DNA from: Blautia sp900556555
GTDB lineage: Bacteria > Bacillota > Clostridia > Lachnospirales > Lachnospiraceae
NCBI GenBank assembly: GCA_964250615.1
Contig: CAXUGM010000007.1
Direction: 5' to 3' (one strand)
DNA length: 64,000 nucleotides
In this document: one piece after another, positions 42,598 to 50,660 of the stretch
How the letters are laid out: every line of letters starts with the position of its first letter
Position numbering within the stretch: position 1 is the first letter of the stretch
The notes under the pieces: generated by a model
What the model was told of the DNA's origin: nothing
Database searches by the model: none
What the model saw: the letters and a program-made list of their open reading frames with translations, nothing else
Translations under genes and position numbers: made by a program

Positions 42598-42767
42598 TTA
42601 CAAATCAGATATCGAAACGAATCATTCTAACCATTCCCGGAAAGTGTAGGGACTACAACTTCCGGGAACAGATTTAAAATCATGCCGGTTCAGGCAAATA
42701 TCAAATGTAAGAAAAATGTAGCAAAATAAAGATGTAGAGGAATCCTATATTTTTTTCAGTATAAATC

Positions 42768-42796
42768 TTGAAATTGCAGAGGATTTGTGCTATTAT
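42768..42796 (+). promoter_or_regulatory. Promoter of the riboswitch-yccF unit
   Basis: TTGAAA (42768-42773), 17-bp spacer, TATTAT (42791-42796), starting transcription just before the riboswitch. Confidence 0.7.
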
Positions 42797-42804
42797 TTCT
42801 GTAA

Positions 42805-42965
42805 GCAAAAGTAAAAGGGAGTAGCTTAACATCTTTTACAGAATGTATATTCAGTTTTGTAAAAGGTGGTTTTGTAATCGTCATCCGGTATCGCAAGATA
42901 CCCGTAGCAAATGAGAAAGCAAGACTTTTATTGTGGCAGAGGTCATGATAAAGGTCTTTTTTTAT
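42805..42965 (+). promoter_or_regulatory. yybP-ykoY-type (manganese) riboswitch with terminator
   Basis: Conserved 5' core AAAAGGGAGTAGCTT (42813-42827) and 3' core AGCAAGACTTTTATT (42918-42932) match the yybP-ykoY motif, as does CGTCATCCGG in the third arm (near 42878-42888) above the stem GGTATC/GATACC. P1 pairs AGTAAAAG (42810-42817) with CTTTTATT. The 3' strand GACTTTTAT (42923-42931) can instead pair with ATAAAGGTC (42948-42956) followed by seven T, giving a terminator. Thus ligand binding should turn expression on. The family is known to sense Mn2+. The call is from motif memory, not a covariance search. Confidence 0.75.
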
Positions 42966-43017
42966 TACATCAGGATTTTTTCCACAGATACTTGCTAGGT
43001 ACAGAAGGAGGATACTT

Positions 43018-43446
43018 ATGTGTAATGAAATTATGAAAAAAGAAGTGCAGGAAGCTATTGCAGCAGGAGAAAAGGCATTGAGAAGCCTGTATGCAGCAGA
43101 AGAAAAACTGAAAAGTGCAGGAGACTGGGGGTTATTTGATATGCTTGGAGGGGGCTTTTTCAGCAGCTATATAAAACATTCCAAAATCCGGGATGCAGAA
43201 GTTTTGCTGGAACGTGCCAAAGAACACTTGCTGGTTTTTCAAAGAGAATTGAAAGATGTAGGTGGGGCATTGAACTTACGGATAGAGGTTGGAGACTTTC
43301 TTACATTTGCAGATTTCTTTTTGGATAACTTTGTGGCAGACTATTTGGTACAGAATAAAATTAAAGATGCCAGAGAAGATATTGAGATTGGAATTTACCA
43401 TGTAAAAGAAATCTTGAATGAGCTGTATAGAAGAATGGAGGCGTAA
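43018..43446 (+). CDS. Unrecognised helical protein under the predicted Mn riboswitch
   Basis: A 142-residue protein that I do not recognise. It is mostly amphipathic helix: residues 5-40 and 55-85 look like coiled coil, with a glycine-rich centre (GLFDMLGGGFFSSYIKHSKI) and a conserved-looking block GDFLTFADFFLDNFVADYLVQNKIKDAREDI. There is no signal peptide or clear membrane helix. It starts after AAGGAGG, directly downstream of the riboswitch terminator, and yccF follows by 3 bp, so the two gene products probably act together and respond to the same ligand. Confidence 0.75.
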   Translation: MCNEIMKKEVQEAIAAGEKALRSLYAAEEKLKSAGDWGLFDMLGGGFFSSYIKHSKIRDAEVLLERAKEHLLVFQRELKDVGGALNLRIEVGDFLTFADFFLDNFVADYLVQNKIKDAREDIEIGIYHVKEILNELYRRMEA

Positions 43447-43449
43447 AAG

Positions 43450-43806
43450 ATGGGATGTCTTGGAAATTTGTTATGGTTTGTGTTCGGTGGTGCTGTAAGC
43501 GGCTTGAGCTGGGGATTGACGGGGTGTTTATGGTGCATCACAGTCATTGGAATTCCAGTTGGACTTCAGTGTTTTAAATTTGCAGCTTTGAGCTTTTTTC
43601 CTTTTGGAAAAGAAGTGCAGTATGGAGGCGGTGCCGGTTCTTTTCTTCTGAATATTATCTGGCTGCTTGTTTCTGGTCTTCCTTTAGCACTGGAACATCT
43701 TGTCATTGGTGTAGGACTTTGTATTACCATCATAGGAATTCCTTTTGGATTGCAGCAGTTTAAGCTGGCAAAACTGGCTTTGATGCCTTTTGGGGCGGAA
43801 GTGTAA
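43450..43806 (+). CDS. YccF-type inner membrane protein (DUF307)
   Basis: A 118-residue protein made of two repeats of the YccF domain. Each repeat has a hydrophobic helix followed by CITVIGIPVGLQCFKFAALSFFPFG or CITIIGIPFGLQQFKLAKLALMPFG, the family hallmark. Function is unknown; members are membrane proteins. It is the second gene behind the predicted riboswitch. The last codon and stop lie in the repeat that follows, so its extreme C terminus may have been set by recombination. Confidence 0.9.
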   Translation: MGCLGNLLWFVFGGAVSGLSWGLTGCLWCITVIGIPVGLQCFKFAALSFFPFGKEVQYGGGAGSFLLNIIWLLVSGLPLALEHLVIGVGLCITIIGIPFGLQQFKLAKLALMPFGAEV

Positions 43807-43897
43807 GGACTACAACTTCCGGGAACAGATTTAAAATCATGCCAATTCAGGCAAATATCAAATTTAAAGAAAAAGGAAAAAGCAGAGGAATCCTATA
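43801..43897 (+). repeat. Third, partial copy of the nuclease downstream repeat
   Basis: This 97-bp stretch matches 42644-42749 behind nuclease copy 2, including the final AGAGGAATCCTATA (43884-43897). It begins inside the loop of the downstream hairpin, so only the right arm (ACTTCCGGGAA) is left. The riboswitch, the unknown gene and yccF are therefore flanked by direct repeats of about 100 bp. Confidence 0.85.
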
Positions 43898-43922
43898 TAA
43901 GTATCTTTTTTATGGTAAATTA

Positions 43923-43951
43923 TTGAAGGGTTTTCAAGAATAGGATATAAT
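43923..43951 (+). promoter_or_regulatory. Promoter of the MoxR-DUF58 operon
   Basis: TTGAAG (43923-43928), 17-bp spacer, TATAAT (43946-43951). Confidence 0.75.
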
Positions 43952-43991
43952 CTATTCATGAAAAAGAACGTAAGAGGGAGGAAATAGGTCA

Positions 43992-44933
43992 ATGAATCTT
44001 TCATATTTTCAGGATTATCATAAAAAAGTCATAGACAATTGTTCCAAGGTAATTGTGGGTAAAGAGGATGTGATTTCCCTTGTGCTTACCTGTTTTGTAT
44101 GTTCCGGGCATGTGCTTTTGGAGGATATTCCAGGAACGGGAAAGACCATGCTGCTGCGGGCTTTTGCAAGAACTGTGGGCAGTGATTTTAAGAGGATTCA
44201 GTTTACACCAGATTTGGTTCCCTCTGATTTGACAGGGATTAATTTTTATAATCAGAAGCAGGGAGAATTCGAGTTCCGCCTAGGTCCTTTGTTTGCGAAT
44301 ATGGTTCTGGCAGACGAGATTAATAGGGCTACACCGAGAACTCAGTCCAGTCTTCTGGAAGCCATGGAAGAACATCAGATTACTGTGGATGGGGTGACGA
44401 AGAAACTGGAAGAGCCTTTTTTTGTTATGGCTACGGAAAATCCGCTGGAGTCTTACGGCACTTTTCCTTTGCCGGATGCACAGGTTGACCGGTTTTTCAT
44501 GCAGCTCTCTCTTGGTTATATGACAAGAGAGCAGGAGATGCAGGTGCTTGCCAGACCATCTGCAATATCAATTCTAGATACGCTTCAACAGGTGGTTACC
44601 GCACAGGAAACAGCATATGTCCGGAGCCATTACCAGGAGGTACAGGTGCCTGGGGAAGTGCTTGGATATCTCATGGATATCATTGAGGCTACCAGAAATG
44701 AGAGCAATTTTGTCCGTGGGGTATCGACTAGAGGTGCACAGGCACTATACAGTGCAGCACAGGCTACGGCAGCTTTTGCCGGAAGGGATTATGTGATTCC
44801 AGAAGATGTAAAGTCCATGGCACCCCATGTATTGAGCCACCGTATTTCTCAGGGCAGCCAGAGTGCCGCATCTGCTGCAAAATTCCTGCACCGCATATTG
44901 GAGCAAGTGCAGGTACCTCTGGAAAGCCTATGA
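43992..44933 (+). CDS. MoxR-family AAA+ ATPase
   Basis: A 313-residue chaperone-like ATPase. Walker A is in LLEDIPGTGKTMLLRAFA, Walker B in MVLADEINRATPRTQSSLLEAMEE, with sensor MATENPLESYGTFPLPDAQVDRFFMQL and the family C-terminal PHVLSHRI. MoxR proteins usually mature or insert partner proteins with their DUF58 neighbour, which here overlaps by four bases. A three-gene MoxR-DUF58-DUF4129 operon of this kind is widespread; the client is unknown. Confidence 0.95.
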   Translation: MNLSYFQDYHKKVIDNCSKVIVGKEDVISLVLTCFVCSGHVLLEDIPGTGKTMLLRAFARTVGSDFKRIQFTPDLVPSDLTGINFYNQKQGEFEFRLGPLFANMVLADEINRATPRTQSSLLEAMEEHQITVDGVTKKLEEPFFVMATENPLESYGTFPLPDAQVDRFFMQLSLGYMTREQEMQVLARPSAISILDTLQQVVTAQETAYVRSHYQEVQVPGEVLGYLMDIIEATRNESNFVRGVSTRGAQALYSAAQATAAFAGRDYVIPEDVKSMAPHVLSHRISQGSQSAASAAKFLHRILEQVQVPLESL

Positions 44934-46021
44934 GTTTCGTATTTGTAATCTTTTTGGTTCTTGCCGGATTTGCACTGGAAGCGTGGATAAAGAAACATGG
45001 GTTACGCAATATTTACAGTACCTACGGGCCGGAAGAAAACATCGTAGATACTGGGGAAACTTTTGGTATCAAGATCCATGTGGAAAACCGCAGCAAATGG
45101 CCTGTTCCCTACGTGAAAATCAACATGTATTTTCCAAAAGATATCAAGGTTACAGGTGGCAGCTTTCGTTTTTCAAAAGAAAGCGGAAGAGGTGGCGGCC
45201 TGGTGGAAACTTCTGTCTGGATGCGGCCCGGACAGAGGATACAGATGGAAATTCCGGTTACCATTGCCCAGAGAGGCAGGTATGTGCTTTCCCATCCTAA
45301 TATACTAGGCGGGGATTTTCTTGGACTTTCTGAGACAAGGCAGGAAATCAAGATTTTTCGTGAAGTCATTGCTGCACCTGAACCACAGGCAGATGAAAAA
45401 ACCAGGGAATTGCTTGGAAGTTTTCTGGGAGATTATTCGGTACAGCGGTATTTATATGAAGACCCGGTGATGACTGCCGGATACCGGGAATATACGGGGC
45501 GGGAGCCTATGAAGCAGATTTCCTGGAAACAGAGTGCCCACAGCATGGGGCTGATGGTCCGGGAGTATGACCATACAGTAGAGCCGGTGCTCACACTCTT
45601 GCTGAATGTGGAAACAGCACAGGAGAGAAAAGAACCAGTTTTGGAAACGTGCTATAGTCTTGCACGTACGGTATGCCAGGAATTGGAAGACAGAGGAATC
45701 AAATATGTATTTTGTACTAATGCTGCCCAGGCTGGTGCAGTGGGCGGTTCCCATATGGTACGGGAAGGGCTTGGACATCAGCATTTCTTAAAGGTGCTGG
45801 AATGTCTGGGGCGTGGCTTGTATCATCCGGCATTTTCCAAGGAAAAACTGCTGGAACTTTTGGGACAGGATATTTCGAGAGGCGTGATGATTATTACTCC
45901 TTTCCACGAGGATTTTCGGGAATGCGGGCAACTTCGGAAGATAGAAAAGATGTTTGGGAATGGAATGTTGATGCTTTTTGGATGTGAAAGGGGAGGTGCT
46001 GAACATGATCTGGATGCATAG
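44930..46021 (+). CDS. DUF58 domain protein
   Basis: A 363-residue protein with an N-terminal membrane helix (about residues 1-17), a beta-rich outer part, and the DUF58 signature EYTGREPMKQISWKQSAHS near residues 188-206. The C-terminal region resembles a von Willebrand A-like fold (EPVLTLLLNVETAQ, GVMIITPFHED). It is the standard partner of MoxR ATPases. ATG overlaps the MoxR stop, and its own end overlaps the next gene by 17 bp. Confidence 0.9.
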   Translation: MSFVFVIFLVLAGFALEAWIKKHGLRNIYSTYGPEENIVDTGETFGIKIHVENRSKWPVPYVKINMYFPKDIKVTGGSFRFSKESGRGGGLVETSVWMRPGQRIQMEIPVTIAQRGRYVLSHPNILGGDFLGLSETRQEIKIFREVIAAPEPQADEKTRELLGSFLGDYSVQRYLYEDPVMTAGYREYTGREPMKQISWKQSAHSMGLMVREYDHTVEPVLTLLLNVETAQERKEPVLETCYSLARTVCQELEDRGIKYVFCTNAAQAGAVGGSHMVREGLGHQHFLKVLECLGRGLYHPAFSKEKLLELLGQDISRGVMIITPFHEDFRECGQLRKIEKMFGNGMLMLFGCERGGAEHDLDA

Positions 46022-47252
46022 TCTTCGCATGTTTGCAGACTTGTCTTTTTTTGGTATGTTTGCAGGAGCAGCCGCTTCCTATTTGTTGCAGAGAATAGGC
46101 GGAATGGATACACAAATTTTACCAAGAAGCATCTTGGGGCTTGGAATCCTCAGCCTGATTTACGGCATTTCTTTTATATACAGAGAAAAAGGGAAAAAGA
46201 GGTTTTTTCTTTTGCCGTTTCTTGCACTTTCTTTTATGGGAGCGGCAGGCTGCTTGGCAGAACTGGTGGTTTTGTTTCCGGGTGCTGCCTATGTGGCTAC
46301 CATGATAATAAAAAGAGAATATCCACTGTTTTGGAGCAGGCAGGCGGATCTGTTTCAGGCATTTTGGAAAGCTGCATTGATTTTGGGCGGTTTTCTTCTG
46401 CTGCTGGGACAGTGGAAAATTTTTTTACAGATTACCTTGCCATTGGCTGTCTGTACAGCCGCAGGACTGATTCTGCTTCTTCGTTCCCTCCGCCATGAGC
46501 CCAAGGTGTATCTTGGCAGAAAGTTTCAGATTGAGAATGTGATTGCAACAGGACTGTTCTTTTTTCTGTTTTTTGTACTGAGCAGGCCATCTGTTATCCA
46601 TGGAGGTGCTCGTGTTTGCCAATGGCTTTATCAGCAGATTCTCTTACCGCCTCTTTTGATTCTAGTAAGGCTCATGGGATTTCTGATTGGGATGCTTCTG
46701 GAGGGAATTCTTTGGTTTTTGTCCCTCTTTTCTATTTCCAGACAGATTGCAGAGCCTTTGGCACAGGCATTAAAGTCAGGAGAGGAGCTATGGAAACCAG
46801 CATTGGAAAGTCCGGAAAGTGCAGGAAACCTGATTTTTTCTATAGTACGTGTAGTGGTAGTTTTATTTGTGGCGGCTGGGATTTATTTCTTTTTCCGCTG
46901 GCTTGCCAGCTACAAAAATGAAGACCAGGGAGAAATTATGGGATTTTCTGTTGAACAGACTGGTATGAAACCTACGCAGCACAAGACAGGGAAATCAGAT
47001 TCCTTCTGGGTGCGTCAGATTCGCAGGGAATATCGGAACTACATGAAACTGTGCCAGGAAACAGGGATTTCTATTAAAGCCAGTACCACCAGCAAGGACT
47101 TGCAGGAAAACCATGAGAGGAATCCTCAGATTTGCGGACAGTGTCAGGAGTTACGCCAGATTTATCTGGATGCCAGATACGGTCAGAGAGCGGATTTTCA
47201 AAGTGCGAAAAGATTCCGGGAAGTGTATAAGGAGATAAAAAAGAAGCTGTGA
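46005..47252 (+). CDS. Membrane protein with C-terminal DUF4129-like domain
   Basis: A 415-residue membrane protein, third gene of the MoxR operon. About eight hydrophobic helices fill residues 5-240 and one more lies near 285-305. The soluble tail (VRQIRREYRNYMKLCQETGISIKASTTSKDL, then ELRQIYLDARYGQ) resembles the DUF4129 domain found with MoxR/DUF58 and transglutaminase-like proteins. No transglutaminase core is present. ATG 46005 follows GGGGAGG at 8 bp and is preferred over the in-frame ATG 45978. Confidence 0.8.
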   Translation: MIWMHSLRMFADLSFFGMFAGAAASYLLQRIGGMDTQILPRSILGLGILSLIYGISFIYREKGKKRFFLLPFLALSFMGAAGCLAELVVLFPGAAYVATMIIKREYPLFWSRQADLFQAFWKAALILGGFLLLLGQWKIFLQITLPLAVCTAAGLILLLRSLRHEPKVYLGRKFQIENVIATGLFFFLFFVLSRPSVIHGGARVCQWLYQQILLPPLLILVRLMGFLIGMLLEGILWFLSLFSISRQIAEPLAQALKSGEELWKPALESPESAGNLIFSIVRVVVVLFVAAGIYFFFRWLASYKNEDQGEIMGFSVEQTGMKPTQHKTGKSDSFWVRQIRREYRNYMKLCQETGISIKASTTSKDLQENHERNPQICGQCQELRQIYLDARYGQRADFQSAKRFREVYKEIKKKL

Positions 47253-47287
47253 GAACCAGGATGTGCGGGTTCTCATAGCTTCTTTTA
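47241..47287. terminator. Bidirectional terminator between the MoxR operon and the ABC-class ATPase
   Basis: AAGAAGCTGTGAGAACC (47241-47257) pairs with GGTTCTCATAGCTTCTT (47268-47284) with one wobble. It overlaps the stop codon of the left gene. Confidence 0.85.
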
Positions 47288-47293
47288 TGGTTT

Positions 47294-48985
47294 TTATCTG
47301 CGGTACCGGTTAAAGCAGGAGTAAATTTCCTGTTTTCTTGGCCGTGCAAGGCCGCAGGGGGTGTAAGAGGAGCTGCATACACTGCCAAGCCCCTGGGTTT
47401 CCAGCTTTGTTTCCAGGGCTTCTACAATCTGTGAAACCGTCTTTTTGTTGTCAATGAGATGTTCTCTTGCGTATTTCAGCAATTCCCCAAGAGCAGCAGT
47501 CTGTTCCTGGTCAGCAAGCTGTTCGATATAACGCAGATCCACGGTTTCTTTTCCAATAGAAAAAGAGTCTTTGCTGTGAGTTTTTAACTTCAGTTCTTTG
47601 TAAGTATCATGTTTCACAGGCGGGGCAGTCATGATCCGCTTCGCCTGTGGCAGATGAAAGGGGGATGCATCCGATGCTGTCAGGGGGAAATCTTTGCACA
47701 TAGCTTTTACCTTTTTCGTAATATCCAGAGCATGATAATTGTCCATCTGGATAATGGTATCTGCAATATGGAAGAACGCCCCGGAACTTCCGGCTACCAG
47801 AATCGTGGAAATTCCTGCCTGTTCAAATAAATCTCCTGCACGCTCCAGAAATGGAGTGATGGGTTCTTTTTCCCGGCTGATAACCTGTTGCATGAAAGTG
47901 TCCCGCACCATAAAATTGGTGGCAGAGGTATCTTCATCCAGCAAAAGAAGCTGGATGCCTGCCTCTATACCTTCTGCAATCCCGGCAGCCTGGGAGGTGC
48001 TTCCGCTGGCATCCAGGGTGGAGAAGCAGTGAGTGTCTTTTTTATTCGGCAGGTCATTGATGAACATGGAAATATCCACATCCTTGATAAATCTTCCGTC
48101 TTCGGAGCGGAGTTTTAAAGCGGTGTTATCTGTAATTACATACTCTCTGCCGTCTCCCTGGATATGGTTATACACGCCTGCCTCCAGTGCATTTAACAGA
48201 GTGGATTTGCCATGGTATCCTCCTCCGGCAATGAGCGTGATGCCCACGGGAATCCCCATTCCTGTGATGGTACCTTTATGGGGAAGCTGCATCTCTACCC
48301 GCAGAGAAGCAGGAGAGGAAAATGGTACACTGTTTTTCATAGGTTTCTGGGAAACACCGCTCTGTCTTGGAAGAATCGCGTTGTCAGCAACAAAGGCTGC
48401 CAGATTGCGTTTTTTTAATTCCCTGCGGATGTATGCCTGGTCTTCCGCCAGAAAGATTGCGGCTTCTACTTCCTTTGAGTTTAAATTTTTGTAATAAAGA
48501 GCTTTTTTTACACAGACAGGAAGAAAATCAAAAAGGATTTTTTCCAGTTCTTGTGCGTTAATGGTTCTTCCGTTTGCAGGAAAACCTACACAGAAGCGGA
48601 GAATGACTTCTTTTGCCGTGATTTCGCAGGCAGTACGCTCCAGGATTTCCTGGCCGCAGACAGTGGAAGAAATCAGGCCGCTTTTGCCGGAACCTTTGGC
48701 ACGAAAGCTGTAAGAGCGGATTTGTTCCTCAAATTTCCGGAGAATCAGATCCTGAAGGGCAATCCTGGTATCTGAGGAGGCAAAGCAGAAGTCAGGAAAA
48801 CCTGCCTGTCTGCCGCTTACCTGGATGCTTAGATGAGATGGAGAGGCAAAAGGGTCGCCCTGTACATGGTCAATGGTCAGCATATGGGTGCCAAAATCAT
48901 AACTGCCCTTTAAACTTTTATAGGCAGGATAACTCTTCCGATTTATAGAAGTAAGCATTTGTTTTAATTGGATTGAAGTTGACAT
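47294..48985 (-). CDS. ABC-class ATPase domain protein (predicted ATPase)
   Basis: A 563-residue soluble ATPase of the 'predicted ATPase of the ABC class' family. It has Walker A in IAGGGYHGKSTLLNALEAG, the ABC-like signature region ASGSTSQAAGIAEGIEAG, Walker B LLLLDEDTSATNFM, and a switch histidine-like region. There is no partner permease; function is unknown. The frame runs 44 codons further upstream, but that part is translation through the tRNA-Arg gene and its terminator, so I start at ATG 48985, which has an AAAGGA site rather far (13 bp) upstream. Confidence 0.88.
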   Translation of the reverse strand: MSTSIQLKQMLTSINRKSYPAYKSLKGSYDFGTHMLTIDHVQGDPFASPSHLSIQVSGRQAGFPDFCFASSDTRIALQDLILRKFEEQIRSYSFRAKGSGKSGLISSTVCGQEILERTACEITAKEVILRFCVGFPANGRTINAQELEKILFDFLPVCVKKALYYKNLNSKEVEAAIFLAEDQAYIRRELKKRNLAAFVADNAILPRQSGVSQKPMKNSVPFSSPASLRVEMQLPHKGTITGMGIPVGITLIAGGGYHGKSTLLNALEAGVYNHIQGDGREYVITDNTALKLRSEDGRFIKDVDISMFINDLPNKKDTHCFSTLDASGSTSQAAGIAEGIEAGIQLLLLDEDTSATNFMVRDTFMQQVISREKEPITPFLERAGDLFEQAGISTILVAGSSGAFFHIADTIIQMDNYHALDITKKVKAMCKDFPLTASDASPFHLPQAKRIMTAPPVKHDTYKELKLKTHSKDSFSIGKETVDLRYIEQLADQEQTAALGELLKYAREHLIDNKKTVSQIVEALETKLETQGLGSVCSSSYTPCGLARPRKQEIYSCFNRYRR

Positions 48986-49037
48986 AAGATATACAAGTCC
49001 TTTCATCACAGATAAATCTTTGAATAGAAACAAAAAA

Positions 49038-49063
49038 GCGGAAATCCCAAAAAGAATTTCCGC
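49038..49063 (-). terminator. Terminator of tRNA-Arg
   Basis: GCGGAAAT (49038-49045) pairs with ATTTCCGC (49056-49063). On the minus strand a run of T follows directly, 9 bp after the tRNA. Confidence 0.85.
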
Positions 49064-49071
49064 TTCAAATA

Positions 49072-49145
49072 CGTGCGTTAGAGGATTCGAACCCCCGACC
49101 TTTTGGTCCGTAGCCAAACGCTCTATCCAGCTGAGCTAAACGCAC
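49072..49145 (-). tRNA. tRNA-Arg (ACG)
   Basis: A 74-nt tRNA on the minus strand with acceptor GTGCGTT/AACGCAC, D arm TAGCTCAGCTGGATAGAGC, anticodon loop CTACGGA (anticodon ACG) and T arm GGGGG TTCGAAT CCTCT. CCA is not encoded. It has its own promoter and terminator. Confidence 0.95.
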
Positions 49146-49179
49146 ATGTTATTTACTGTTGTGCCTCACAACGAAATTT

Positions 49180-49208
49180 ATTATATGACATAAAAGAATA
49201 AATGTCAA
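49180..49208 (-). promoter_or_regulatory. Promoter of tRNA-Arg
   Basis: On the minus strand TTGACA (49208-49203), 17-bp spacer, TATAAT (49185-49180): a perfect consensus. Confidence 0.88.
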
Positions 49209-49313
49209 TACTTTTTTTGAAAAAAATTTTGTCACATTTTTGTGTATTTTTTATGGAAGAATTTATCCATGCGTGATAAGATAGAAATAGAATAAAAATA
49301 AGGGAGGGATGAT

Positions 49314-50009
49314 ATGTTTTGGGACAGAGCTGGGCTAAAAAATTATGCCAAAGGTGCTATGAAACAAAATTATGGAAATTGCGTGCTGGCAGCTTTTCTT
49401 ATAAGCCTGATCCTGGGTCTGGATGCTGCAATCGTCCGGCAGTTAGGTGAGTATGGGTTTGATTTGCCAGGCAGTGTCGAGGTGAGCGTCAGTGGGATTT
49501 CATTATTGCTTGCCATCTTTCTTGGAAATGTATTTCTTGTTGGAAGCTGCCGTTTCTTTGTGGAAAACAGAAATTACCAAGCACCGGTATCTAAGGTTTT
49601 GTTTGGATTCCAAAATGGAAACTATGGAAATGTAGTATGGATTATGTTTTTGAAGGATCTGAAGATTTCTCTGTGGACCTTGCTGCTGTTTGTACCCGGC
49701 ATTATCAAAAGTTATGAGTACAGGATGATACCTTATATCCTGGCAGAGCAGCCGGATCTTCCTGCACAGGATGCCTTTGCCATATCCCGGGATATGATGA
49801 TGGGACAAAAAATGGAAGCTTTTATTTTGGATGTCTCTTTCATAGGCTGGTGGATTGCATCTGCATTTACCTGTGGCCTTGCGGGGATTTTCTGGACCCT
49901 TCCTTATGTACATGCGGCCAATGCAGAACTGTATGTGGTGCTTAGAGAGAACTGGGTACAGAGGCAGAACATGGGAAATCCATATGGAGGACAAGGGGAG
50001 ACATTTTAG
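49314..50009 (+). CDS. DUF975 family membrane protein
   Basis: A 231-residue integral membrane protein with about five helices. The family signature is clear: FLKDLKISLWTLLLFVPGIIKSYEYRMIPYILAEQPDLPAQDAFAISRDMMMGQK across residues 118-172, then FTCGLAGIFWTLPYVHAANAELYVVLR. The function is unknown. It starts after AGGGAGG and is followed 24 bp later by a DivIVA-like gene. Confidence 0.88.
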   Translation: MFWDRAGLKNYAKGAMKQNYGNCVLAAFLISLILGLDAAIVRQLGEYGFDLPGSVEVSVSGISLLLAIFLGNVFLVGSCRFFVENRNYQAPVSKVLFGFQNGNYGNVVWIMFLKDLKISLWTLLLFVPGIIKSYEYRMIPYILAEQPDLPAQDAFAISRDMMMGQKMEAFILDVSFIGWWIASAFTCGLAGIFWTLPYVHAANAELYVVLRENWVQRQNMGNPYGGQGETF

Positions 50010-50033
50010 TTTAATACAAAGGGGAGAATAAAC

Positions 50034-50651
50034 ATGGAGAATGAACTTACTTTCCGCACTGCTGTGGGCGGATACCGAAAAGACGAAGTTATGGAATATG
50101 TGGAAAACTTAAATGACGAGATGTTCCGCATGAAGAAAGAATATGAAGATGAACTGGTAAAGCTGAGATTAAAGGTTCAGGAATTAGAATCTCTTCTTCA
50201 GCAGGAAGAAACGAATTCTTCTGCCCTTGCAGGGGAACAGCACGAGAAAATCAAGAATCTGGAAGAAGAGAACAGCAGCTTGAAAGATAATCTTGAAAAA
50301 ACAGCCGGTGATTTAGAGCAGATTAAGGTACAGTGTAAAGAGGCTGAAGCAGACAGAGACAGAGAAGCAGAAGAAAAACAGAATATTAAAGAAAAGCTGG
50401 CAAAAGAGATTCTCCGTCTTAGGGCAGAGAATAAGGTGCTGCGTGAGAACTGGAAGGATGCAGAGAAACGTGCAGGATGTAAGGAAGATTATGAGGCAGT
50501 CCGGGAAGTGGTTTCTGAGGCACAGTTTAAAATCACAGAGTATGTGAATATCATTAATAAGACACAGGAAAGCCTGGGTGAGACATACCAGCAGATGAAT
50601 GGAATTAAAAGAAAAATTGCTGAAGAAATCGAAAAAGCAACAAAGAAATAA
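50034..50651 (+). CDS. DivIVA-domain coiled-coil protein
   Basis: A 205-residue coiled-coil protein. The N-terminal 30 residues (ELTFRTAVGGYRKDEVMEYVENLNDEMFRMKKEYEDEL) give the DivIVA membrane-binding pattern, with GGYRKDEV as the core. The rest, to about residue 150, is a charged coiled coil, followed by a short helical tail. Like the protein at 18524 it may mark poles or septa; the two are not close paralogues and lack a shared tail. The AraC gene follows by 9 bp. Confidence 0.75.
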   Translation: MENELTFRTAVGGYRKDEVMEYVENLNDEMFRMKKEYEDELVKLRLKVQELESLLQQEETNSSALAGEQHEKIKNLEEENSSLKDNLEKTAGDLEQIKVQCKEAEADRDREAEEKQNIKEKLAKEILRLRAENKVLRENWKDAEKRAGCKEDYEAVREVVSEAQFKITEYVNIINKTQESLGETYQQMNGIKRKIAEEIEKATKK

Positions 50652-50660
50652 GGGATTATT

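Larger units (their letters stand above)
40648..42749 (+). repeat. Tandem duplication of a 1.05-kb nuclease-gene unit
   Basis: Two direct copies with a period of 1051 bp at the start: unit 1 is 40648-41698 and unit 2 begins at 41699. Promoter region, gene and downstream hairpin are all repeated. The first 380 bp and the 3' end are almost identical, while 41025-41330 (against 42076-42380) shows many silent differences, so the copies have a mosaic history. A third copy of only the downstream part lies at 43801-43897. Confidence 0.9.
41739..42749. repeat. 14-bp inverted repeats bracketing nuclease copy 2
   Basis: TATAGGATTCCTCT (41739-41752) and AGAGGAATCCTATA (42736-42749) repeat the arrangement of copy 1, 1011 bp from end to end. 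A lone third right-hand copy lies at 43884-43897. Confidence 0.8.

Noticed and set aside
40648..42749. Calling the duplicated nuclease unit an insertion sequence outright
   Set aside because: There is no DDE transposase, no visible target duplication, and the repeated unit extends beyond the inverted repeats; kept as a finding instead.
48986..49117. N-terminal extension of the ABC-class ATPase frame on the minus strand
   Set aside because: It is the translation of tRNA-Arg (49072-49145) and its terminator, so the real start is downstream at 48985.
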